A stretch of 64,000 nt of DNA from contig NC_021490.2 of the NCBI RefSeq assembly GCF_000410535.2, forward strand, positions 282,501-346,500, in the 5' to 3' direction. Shown here one piece after another: positions 39,631 to 46,645 of the stretch (within the stretch, counting starts at the first letter, position 1; every line of letters begins with the position of its first letter). The position numbers were made by a program, and so were the translations under genes. Source of the stretch: Treponema pallidum subsp. pallidum str. Nichols (GTDB lineage Bacteria; Spirochaetota; Spirochaetia; Treponematales; Treponemataceae). The notes beneath the pieces are model-generated. The model did not search any database. It was not told the DNA's origin and saw nothing but the letters and a program-made list of their open reading frames with translations.

Positions 39631-41364
39631 ATGGATCCGGCTTTTATCTTTATTACAGGCGGTGTAGTTTCCTCGCTGGGCAAGGGTATTGCCGCAGGTG
39701 CCATCGGACTTTTGCTTAAGAGCCGGGGTATATCCGTGGTGAATCAAAAGTTTGATCCCTACCTGAATGGGGATCCCGGTACCATGAATCCCTATCAGCA
39801 CGGGGAGGTGTTTGTCACGCAAGATGGCGGCGAAACGGACCTGGATCTGGGCCATTACGAGCGCTTCACGGACGTGCCTTCAAGTAGATTCAATAGCACG
39901 ACTGCGGGGAGCGTGTACCGGGCTATTTTGGACCGTGAACGCGCGGGAGGATACGGAGGTGCTACCGTACAGGTTATTCCTCACGTTACGGATGAAATCC
40001 AGGCGCGAATTCGCGCCGCTGCTGCTACCACGGGGGCTCGGGTGGTTATCACCGAAATCGGTGGTACCGTCGGTGACATAGAGTCGCTTCCGTTCATCGA
40101 GGCGATTCGTCAAATCAGGCGTGTTCTGGGGAAGGAGCGCTGTCTTTTTATTCATTTGGGTTTAGTTCCCTACTTACCCAGTTGTGGTGAAATGAAAACC
40201 AAGCCGCTACAGCACAGCGTAAAGGAGCTGCTAGGACTTGGTGTGCAGCCGGATGTCATCCTGTGCCGCAGCGAGCGTCACATCACGGATGCGGTGCGCG
40301 AAAAGCTGAGCCTTTTTTGCAATGTTGAGCGGCGTGCTATTGTCGAGAACGTGACGGCTCGTTCTATCTATGAGGTGCCGCTCCTTTTGGAAGCAGAAGG
40401 GCTGGGAGCGCTCTTGTGTGAGCGTTTGCGTCTTTTTGATACCTGCTGCGGGGGGCAGGTGGCGCGTAATCTCGGTGCAGGAGGCGCGCAGTCGGCTGTG
40501 TTGGGAGCGGGGGGGACGGTCCGTACAGACGGTGGTCTGCATCCTGCAGCAGGGCAGGGGGCAGAGCCAGATCTTACGGCGTGGCGCGCAATGGTCCGTG
40601 CACTGTACTATCCGCGGCGGGAGCTTACGGTGGCGCTGGTGGGTAAGTATGTGTCGCTTGCGGACGCGTATTTGAGCGTGAGCGAAGCGTTGACGGCGGC
40701 GGGTATTTGCCATCGTGCGCGAGTGGACATGCGCTGGATAGACGCAGAGGAAATCTGCAGCGTGCAGGACGCTGGGCACGCTCTTGCGGACGCAGATGCG
40801 CTGGTAATTCCAGGTGGCTTTGGCGTGCGGGGGATTGAAGGGATGATCTGTGCAGTTTCGCACGCGCGTGTGCAGAACCTGCCCTATCTTGGCATTTGCT
40901 TGGGGATGCAGATTGCAGTCATTGAATTTGCGCGCAATGTACTGTTGCTGGCAAGTGCACACTCTCGAGAATTTGCGGTAGACACCCCTCACCCGGTTGT
41001 TGATCTTTTGCCCGGTTGTGTAGATACCCCAACGGGTGGAAGCCTGCGTCTGGGACAGTATCGCTGTCTGCTTGCGGAAGGTTCGCGCGCGCGTGCACTG
41101 TACGGTAGGGGGGAGGTCTGGGAGCGGCACCGGCACCGCTATGGGTTGAACGCGGCGTATCGAGCGCGCTTTGAGGCGAGCGCGTTGCGTCCGGTGGGAG
41201 TGGATTCAGACTGTGGCGCAGTGGAGGTGGTGGAGCACGGGGAGCATCCGTGGTTTTTCGGCGTGCAGTTCCACCCGGAATTTTGTTCTCGACCGAACCG
41301 GGCTCACCCTTTGTTCCGGGCGCTGGTGGCGGCGGGCTTGGAGCGAAAAGACAGTCGTTCTTGA
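39631..41364 (+). CDS. pyrG: CTP synthase
   Basis: 577 residues. Amidoligase domain: FIFITGGVVSSLGKGIAAGAIG, KFDPYLNGDPGTMNPYQHGEVFV, EIGGTVGDIESLPFIEAIRQ. Glutaminase domain: PGGFGVRG, YLGICLGMQIAVIEFARN (nucleophile Cys) and FGVQFHPEF (His, Glu). The linker between domains (about 275-320) carries a Gly/Ala-rich insert (ARNLGAGGAQSAVLGAGG) longer than usual. It makes CTP from UTP and glutamine. The annotated start is the ATG giving MDPAFIFITGG; a much longer in-frame extension overlaps the divergent gene. Confidence 0.96.
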   Translation: MDPAFIFITGGVVSSLGKGIAAGAIGLLLKSRGISVVNQKFDPYLNGDPGTMNPYQHGEVFVTQDGGETDLDLGHYERFTDVPSSRFNSTTAGSVYRAILDRERAGGYGGATVQVIPHVTDEIQARIRAAAATTGARVVITEIGGTVGDIESLPFIEAIRQIRRVLGKERCLFIHLGLVPYLPSCGEMKTKPLQHSVKELLGLGVQPDVILCRSERHITDAVREKLSLFCNVERRAIVENVTARSIYEVPLLLEAEGLGALLCERLRLFDTCCGGQVARNLGAGGAQSAVLGAGGTVRTDGGLHPAAGQGAEPDLTAWRAMVRALYYPRRELTVALVGKYVSLADAYLSVSEALTAAGICHRARVDMRWIDAEEICSVQDAGHALADADALVIPGGFGVRGIEGMICAVSHARVQNLPYLGICLGMQIAVIEFARNVLLLASAHSREFAVDTPHPVVDLLPGCVDTPTGGSLRLGQYRCLLAEGSRARALYGRGEVWERHRHRYGLNAAYRARFEASALRPVGVDSDCGAVEVVEHGEHPWFFGVQFHPEFCSRPNRAHPLFRALVAAGLERKDSRS

Positions 41365-41528
41365 CGCGCGCAGGTATTTTTTCTAGACTCCTCTGTCCTT
41401 CTCAGCCGGTTGAAAGAGCTTTGTGTGGGCGTGCGGGTTTTGTTTGCGCGCGCTCCGATGCGGTTGCAGGTTTGAGGGAGTGGATATCCGTTTTGTGGGG
41501 AGGGATGCGGCATGCAGGGAGTTATGCG

Positions 41529-42143
41529 ATGGCAGTGAAGCGGGCACGGGGAAAGATTGTACGTCGGCTGGGGATTAACATTTTTGGGAATCCAAAGTAC
41601 ACGCGGCTTTTGGGCAAGAAGCCCGCGCCTCCAGGCAAGGAGCATGGGGTGAAGCAGCGGGCAAAGGTGTCTGTGTACGGGGAGCAGCTAAAGGAAAAGC
41701 AGAAGTTTCGCTTTGCGTATGGAATGTCCGAGCGACAATTCCGTAATCTTTTTGCTCAGGCACATCGGATGAAGGGCGTGACGGGTAACAATATGCTGTC
41801 GCTAATGGAGCGGCGGCTGGATAACACGGTGTTCAGGATGGGCTTTGCGATCAGTCGTGTGCAGGCGCGGCAGATGGTGTCACATCGTTACTTCCTTATC
41901 AATGGGAAGACGGCCAATATCCCTTCCATGCGCATTAGCGCGCATGATGTCATCACTACTAAGAACCGGAAAGGTATTCATAGCATCATTCGTCACAACC
42001 TGACCCTTTCTCAGGGGCAGCGCGGTTCCTGGCTAAACGTGGATGAGGAGCAGCTTTCGGCAACTGTCTCTGAGCTGCCGCGTGCGCAGGATATCCATCC
42101 GGTGGGGAATATCCAACATATCGTGGAGTACTACTCGCGGTAG
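41529..42143 (+). CDS. rpsD: 30S ribosomal protein S4
   Basis: 204 residues: MAVKRARGKIVRRLGIN start (a spirochaete variant of the usual MARYxGP), the S4 central region (GKKPAPPGKEHG, YGEQLKEKQKFRFAYGMSERQFRNLF), and the S4 RNA-binding domain (MLSLMERRLDNTVFRMGFA, ARQMVSHRYFLINGKTANIPS). It nucleates 30S assembly and usually represses its own operon. GGGAG lies eight bases before the ATG. An in-frame upstream extension exists but has no S4 similarity. Confidence 0.97.
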   Translation: MAVKRARGKIVRRLGINIFGNPKYTRLLGKKPAPPGKEHGVKQRAKVSVYGEQLKEKQKFRFAYGMSERQFRNLFAQAHRMKGVTGNNMLSLMERRLDNTVFRMGFAISRVQARQMVSHRYFLINGKTANIPSMRISAHDVITTKNRKGIHSIIRHNLTLSQGQRGSWLNVDEEQLSATVSELPRAQDIHPVGNIQHIVEYYSR

Positions 42144-42208
42144 GATCCTTTGCCACTTTAGCTGGCGTTGCTCAATTATCTCCCAAGTCTTACCAGGGAC
42201 TTTGGGGC

Positions 42209-43258
42209 GTGGAAGGATGGCGGCGGTGTATGGATGATGGTCCCTTGAGGGTTGTTGTGCTTACCTCATTTGTCATACTCGTAGTAGTCTGTGCCGTTGC
42301 GCTGTGTACTTTTTTTGTGTTCCTCAAAAGCCCTGATCAGGTGATGACTCCCCATATCGTGGGCAAGGACTTTGTGTCTGCTGCTATAGAGATGCAGGCA
42401 AAGGAGCTGTATCCCCGCGTTCAGTTGCGGTTTTCTACCCGTGAGAAGCCTGGTGTTGTTCTTGAACAGAACCCACCTGCGGGGGCCATCGTCAAGGCTG
42501 GGCGCTACGTGGACCTCGTAGTGAGCCAACAAGCAGTGACTACGCACGTTGAGGACTATCGGGGATTGCAGGTTGAAGAAGCGGTGGCGCGCATCGCTGC
42601 TGCTGAAGTTGAGCGCCGCATCTCAGTGAAAACACCCCACTTATATCGGTTCAGCACTGGCGCAGCTGGCACCATTTTGGAGCAGGACCCTGCTCCTGGC
42701 GCGGTTCTGTCTGCGGATGTAGAGTTGCGTTTTGTCGTCAGTAAGGGGTCTGAGCGCGAGCAGACTACAGTCCCCCTATTGGTAGGATATAGTTTGCCTG
42801 AGCTGTACCGTGTTATGGCGCAGACGGCGCTCACCTTGCAGTTTACCGTATCTCCCCCGTCTCCTTCTGGGGAGAGAAAAGACGGAGAAGCACGTGGAAG
42901 AACGCGTGCCAATGCGCAGGACTACGCGCGGGTTTCAGCACAGGATCATGACCCTGGTTCGCGCGTTGAAGCCTTTCGCGCCATGCAGGTGCAGGTGCTC
43001 TTTCCAGAGCGTGGAGAGGCTCACGAAATATACGGTATCTTAGCTCTCGATCTGCCGCGTTATCCGTATCCTATGTCCTGTGTGTTGGATGTACAGTATC
43101 CAGGGGGGGTGCGTACCGCGCTTGCAATGTTTCAGCATCCGGGGGGACGTTTCACCATCCCCTATGGATTGCCTGCAGGGGCGACGCTCTTCCTAACGGT
43201 GGGGGGGAAGGAATTGTTTTCTGGAGAGGTGGGTGCATTGCCTCATGCAGGTTCCTAG
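42209..43258 (+). CDS. Membrane-anchored PASTA-domain protein
   Basis: 349 residues: one membrane segment (about residues 14-36, VVVLTSFVILVVVCAVALCTFF) then two clear PASTA domains (about 43-112 with VLEQNPPAGAIVKAGRYVDLVVS, and about 115-185 with ILEQDPAPGAVLSADVELRFVVS) and part of a third (VPLLVGYSLPELYRVMAQT), followed by a beta-rich C-terminus. PASTA domains bind muropeptides or lipid II on the outer face of the membrane. There is no kinase or transpeptidase domain. The GTG start is uncertain; an ATG at 42230 (MDDGPLRVV) is equally good. Confidence 0.82.
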   Translation: MEGWRRCMDDGPLRVVVLTSFVILVVVCAVALCTFFVFLKSPDQVMTPHIVGKDFVSAAIEMQAKELYPRVQLRFSTREKPGVVLEQNPPAGAIVKAGRYVDLVVSQQAVTTHVEDYRGLQVEEAVARIAAAEVERRISVKTPHLYRFSTGAAGTILEQDPAPGAVLSADVELRFVVSKGSEREQTTVPLLVGYSLPELYRVMAQTALTLQFTVSPPSPSGERKDGEARGRTRANAQDYARVSAQDHDPGSRVEAFRAMQVQVLFPERGEAHEIYGILALDLPRYPYPMSCVLDVQYPGGVRTALAMFQHPGGRFTIPYGLPAGATLFLTVGGKELFSGEVGALPHAGS

Positions 43259-44198
43259 CAGACGTGATGGAGCACTGCGGGTGCAAAGGTGCGATGGCTG
43301 CGTGGTCTGGCGCAGCGTGTGTTGTGCACTGCTGGTGGCGCTTTTGTGTCTTGCCGTCGGCTGCGATTCCCCTGATTTGCTCGTAGATAGCGATCTGTCT
43401 CTTTCGCGCGTGCGCGTGGCAAAAACGCTGGTTATGGGAGTGAGCGATCGTACGCCGCCGATGTGTTTTCGCTATCCGAATGGGGAGATTGTTGGTTTTG
43501 ATGTTGATCTTGCGCGCGCGGTCTGTCGTGTATTGGGGGTACGCCTTATCATTCGTCCCATAAAGTGGACGCTGAAAAGGAATGCGCTGCGCTGTGGTCT
43601 TGTCGATTGCGTTTGGACGGCGTTTGCCGTAACGGCTCGGCGCCGCACTGAGTTTTTACTTTCCGAGCCATATCTGCGTACTGCGCAGGTACTCCTTGTG
43701 CGTGAGGGCAGGTTGCATCCGGATTTGGCACACGTGGAACGGGAATTGGGGCAGCGTATGACAGGTGTTTCGGCTGTGCATACGCGCGGTGATATTTTGC
43801 CTATGCGCTCGTCGCATAGACAGGCTCGCATCGCCGTGTTGCGCGGTGGTCCGGTACCGGGAAATGAGAAGTGGCAGTTTGGATTTGAACCACACGGGAA
43901 GGTTGTGTGGTACCGACACCGGAGTGCCATGCTTGAGGCGCTGCGCACCCGGGCGGTGGACGCGGCACTTGTGGATCTGGTTGAGGCTCATGACGCAGTG
44001 CATCGTCAGGGTGCGCCTCTGAGGGTGATGCGGGTACCGCTTGGGTTGAGCCAGTATGCGGTTGCATTTCGGCGTGAGGATCGTGCGTTGCGTGACGAAA
44101 TTCAGCGAATCTTGTATCGTATTGCTGCCTCCGGTGAGGCATACCGTATTGCAGAAAAATGGTTTGGTGTTGGTCAGTCGGTTATTGGGATAGAATAA
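43233..44198 (+). CDS. Amino-acid-type solute-binding lipoprotein (SBP family 3)
   Basis: 321 residues, PBPb/SBP_bac_3 family: lipoprotein signal ending LLCLAVGC (lipidated Cys about residue 44), then VMGVSDRTPPMCFRYPNGEIVGFDVDLARAVCRVLG, LVDCVWTAFAVTARRRTEFLLSEPYLRTAQVLL and the C-terminal YRIAEKWFGVG. These bind polar amino acids or related ligands for an ABC importer, but no permease or ATPase is next to it. The start overlaps the PASTA gene; GGAGAGG at 43223-43229 supports the GTG at 43233, though ATG 43245 is possible. Confidence 0.88.
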   Translation: MHCLMQVPSRRDGALRVQRCDGCVVWRSVCCALLVALLCLAVGCDSPDLLVDSDLSLSRVRVAKTLVMGVSDRTPPMCFRYPNGEIVGFDVDLARAVCRVLGVRLIIRPIKWTLKRNALRCGLVDCVWTAFAVTARRRTEFLLSEPYLRTAQVLLVREGRLHPDLAHVERELGQRMTGVSAVHTRGDILPMRSSHRQARIAVLRGGPVPGNEKWQFGFEPHGKVVWYRHRSAMLEALRTRAVDAALVDLVEAHDAVHRQGAPLRVMRVPLGLSQYAVAFRREDRALRDEIQRILYRIAASGEAYRIAEKWFGVGQSVIGIE

Positions 44199-44200
44199 AG

Positions 44201-45082
44201 GTGCAAGGCAGCGGTGCGTTTTTTGCACTGCGCTTTTTTTGCGTGTGTGCAGGGGTGGGGGGGATGCTCTGGTCGTGTACTCCTCGTGCAAGGGTGTTTC
44301 ACGCGCAGGATGCGTCGTTCGATGAGGCGCGCGTGCGGGGTACACTTGTGGTGGGCGTCGGTCGGGGCTTGGCACCCTTGGTGGATGCTGCCACTTTCTC
44401 TGCCTTCTCTCTTCCTTCTTCGGTTGTTCCTCCTCCTGCGCGGTGTTCGTTGCTTTTGCAGGAGGCGCGCGGCTACGATGTTGAGCTGTTAGCTCAAGTG
44501 GCACGTCGTCTCCATATGGACGTGCAGGTGAAAGTCGTTCATTGGGATGAAAAGGAGCGCGCCCTCCATGCGGGGGTAATTGACTGTATCGCAGACGGAT
44601 TCACCTATACTGCAGATCACGCGCGCAGATTTGCACTGACGCAGCCGTACGTACGCGATGTGCGCGTCTTTGCGGTGTTGCGCCAAGCCCCGTACGCAAC
44701 GGTTGCAGACCTGCATGGAAAGCGGCTCGGGGTCCACGCAGTGACCGATGTGGAAGAAAATGATGCATACCACGCGTTGTTTGGGCAGGTGAAAACGTAT
44801 GCCCACTATGTTCAGGCACTCACTGCTTTGTCGCGAGCGGAAGTAGATGTGGTGGCGCTGAATTTGGTGACGCTCTGCGCAGTGACGCCGCACCTGCGGC
44901 GCTTGTATCGAATTTTGGATGAACCGATAGACACGTGTGAATACGTGTTTGCGTTTCGTGCGGATGCGCGTGCTTTGCGCGACATGGTTGTGCGCACTCT
45001 GTCGCAGCTGCAGCGAGAGGGTTTTGTGTCAGCGCTCTCAAAGCGGTGGTTTGGCAGCGATATGTCCATCATCGACCGCTAA
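44201..45082 (+). CDS. Second solute-binding lipoprotein (SBP family 3)
   Basis: About 293 residues from the GTG at 44201; an ATG at 44159 overlapping the upstream gene is the alternative. Lipobox MLWSC. Family signature in RGTLVVGVGRGLAPLVDAA, YDVELLAQVARRLHMDVQVKVV, VIDCIADGFTYTADHARRFALTQPYVRDVRVFAVL and LSKRWFGSD. It is a diverged paralogue of the preceding gene, with an insert of about 30 residues rich in F, S and P after the first strand. A tandem pair with no transporter partner nearby may share a permease elsewhere. Confidence 0.85.
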   Translation: MQGSGAFFALRFFCVCAGVGGMLWSCTPRARVFHAQDASFDEARVRGTLVVGVGRGLAPLVDAATFSAFSLPSSVVPPPARCSLLLQEARGYDVELLAQVARRLHMDVQVKVVHWDEKERALHAGVIDCIADGFTYTADHARRFALTQPYVRDVRVFAVLRQAPYATVADLHGKRLGVHAVTDVEENDAYHALFGQVKTYAHYVQALTALSRAEVDVVALNLVTLCAVTPHLRRLYRILDEPIDTCEYVFAFRADARALRDMVVRTLSQLQREGFVSALSKRWFGSDMSIIDR

Positions 45083-45104
45083 GGCGGGTGGAGGGGGAAT
45101 ATCG

Positions 45105-45434
45105 GTGGATCCGTTGAATGCCGTTATTGTGGAGGGAAATGTCGTTCCATCTGCTTCCGCGCGCGTGCCGGAGGCGGCCGTGTGTGCGTTTTGCATTCAA
45201 ACGCAACGGCGCGTGCAAGGGGAGGGGAGGGTGCACACAGAGGTTTCGTATTTTGAAGTTGAGGCATGGGATGCACTTGCGCGCGTGTGTGCGCAACAGG
45301 TGCGGCCAGGAGTGGGGTTGCGGGTGGTCGGCCGTCTCAAGCAGGATCGTTGGCAGCAGGAGGACGGGGTGCGAGTGCAGCGGGTAAAGATTGTCGCTGA
45401 GCATGTAGAGTTTCAGACTCCTTTTGTATGGTGA
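45105..45434 (+). CDS. Small OB-fold (SSB/PriB-like) protein
   Basis: 109 residues resembling a single-strand DNA-binding OB-fold: NAVIVEGNVVPSASAR, then HTEVSYFEVEAWDALARVCAQQ and LRVVGRLKQDRWQQEDGVRVQRVKIVAEHVEF, the strand pattern of SSB. It lacks the acidic C-terminal tail of true SSB and is shorter than usual, so PriB-like or an accessory SSB is more apt. The GTG start at 45105 has GGAGGGGG eight bases upstream. Confidence 0.75.
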   Translation: MDPLNAVIVEGNVVPSASARVPEAAVCAFCIQTQRRVQGEGRVHTEVSYFEVEAWDALARVCAQQVRPGVGLRVVGRLKQDRWQQEDGVRVQRVKIVAEHVEFQTPFVW

Positions 45435-45539
45435 GGGTGTGTTGCGCATGCGATGGACGCGGTTGAACTGAGAGAAGTGCCCGGATGAAGGGGAGGGTGC
45501 GTTTTTTCGCAGAAAGAAGACCAGCAGGGGAGGCGGAGC

Positions 45540-46553
45540 ATGAGTTCACCGGTCATGCACGTGTGGATAGGAATGTTAATAGGAGCGGCAAACGTGGTAC
45601 CGGGTCTTTCGGGGGGTACGGTTGCGCTGCTCTGTGGCACGTGGGAATTACTGATTGCAGCAATAGCATTGGATAGAGCGCATCTGTGCCGTCAGTGGCG
45701 ACGCTTGCTTGCCCTTGCGGGGGGAATAGTGGTGGGGATAGGGGTGTGCGCACGCTTTATGCGTGCGTTGTACGAAGCATTTCCTCATCTTACGAATGCC
45801 TTTTTGGCCGGGGTGCTGTTAGCAAGTGTGCCGTCTTTGCGCAATCGGGTGCGTGCCGCCAGTGTTGCCGCGGAGCACTCAGTGCAGGCGGAAGGCACAG
45901 CGCGCGGGCATGTGGGGGACGCGGCACGCCGCGTGTGGTGTGCAGTTAGAATTATTTTCTTTGTGCTGCTTGGGTTTGTGGCAGTGTGTGCGTTTTCTCG
46001 CATGCAGCACGCGCGTGACGCATCCTCTGCGACCGCCCCTGCGTCTGTTCAGACTACGGCGGTCCTTACTACTGCACACACGCGCGGATTTGTGGCGACC
46101 GTGTGCGCAGGGGCGCTAGCGGCGGCGGCAATGCTCACGCCAGGATTTTCCGGTTCATTGGTATTGCTGCTGGCGGGGGTGTACCAACCGCTTTTGAGCG
46201 TGTTGTCTTTGCGCGCGGTGGAGCAGGGGGGAGGAGTGACTGGCGCGTCGGTAATAAGCAGGTTGTGTTCTGCGCACGTGTGGGGGCTCCTGTTTCCACT
46301 CTGTGTGGGAATGGGGATAGGGTTGCTGGGGGCGGCGCGGGTGCTCCGCGCATGGTTTCGGTTGTACCCGGTGTCCGCGCATGCGTGTGTGTGTGGGCTC
46401 GTGCTGGGATCGAGCGTGACGTTGTTCCCACGGGGAACTGCAGCCGGGATGCAGGATCAGTTTACGCTTTTTATGGGATGTGTGGCTGGGTGTGTCGGTG
46501 CGTTTGCGCTCGCAAAGGTCTGCGCCTGGGGTGCGCGCGATGCGGGCGGGTAG
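45540..46553 (+). CDS. DUF368 membrane protein (polyprenyl-phosphate flippase candidate)
   Basis: 337 residues, about eight to nine membrane segments, with the two repeated DUF368 motifs: GAANVVPGLSGGTVALLCGTWE near the N-terminus and AAAMLTPGFSGSLVLLLAGVYQ in the second half. DUF368 proteins have recently been linked to undecaprenyl-phosphate recycling across the membrane, which would serve peptidoglycan synthesis. The middle loop (about residues 110-165) is A- and S-rich. The ATG has GGGGAGGCGGAGC immediately upstream. Confidence 0.87.
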   Translation: MSSPVMHVWIGMLIGAANVVPGLSGGTVALLCGTWELLIAAIALDRAHLCRQWRRLLALAGGIVVGIGVCARFMRALYEAFPHLTNAFLAGVLLASVPSLRNRVRAASVAAEHSVQAEGTARGHVGDAARRVWCAVRIIFFVLLGFVAVCAFSRMQHARDASSATAPASVQTTAVLTTAHTRGFVATVCAGALAAAAMLTPGFSGSLVLLLAGVYQPLLSVLSLRAVEQGGGVTGASVISRLCSAHVWGLLFPLCVGMGIGLLGAARVLRAWFRLYPVSAHACVCGLVLGSSVTLFPRGTAAGMQDQFTLFMGCVAGCVGAFALAKVCAWGARDAGG

Positions 46554-46612
46554 GCAGGTGCAAGGAGTGGTGAGTTTTTGCGTGTGTGCAGGTGGCAGGG
46601 TGAGGGGGCTAC

Positions 46613-46645
46613 TAGACAGGGCCGGGGGGGGGGGTGAGGTAGCAT
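46613..46645 (+). promoter_or_regulatory. tprE promoter with poly-G spacer
   Basis: TAGACA (46613-46618, one mismatch to TTGACA) and TAGCAT (46640-46645, 4 of 6) enclose a spacer of 21 bases: GGGCC, G11, TGAGG. Each G changes spacing by one, so a 17-base spacer needs G7 and 18 needs G8. The published finding that short G tracts (about 8 or fewer) favour subfamily II tpr promoter activity fits. At G11 this promoter should be poor. The -10 overlaps the annotated ATG; the next in-frame ATG (46653) is seven bases after it. Confidence 0.6.
46624..46634 (+). repeat. Poly-G tract (G11) before tprE
   Basis: Eleven consecutive Gs, one more than the matching tract at tprG. Homopolymeric, slippage-prone, and placed between the -35-like and -10-like hexamers. 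Confidence 0.95.

Noticed and set aside
40231-41136. Minus-strand ORF of 301 codons
   Set aside because: Antisense to the glutaminase domain of pyrG.
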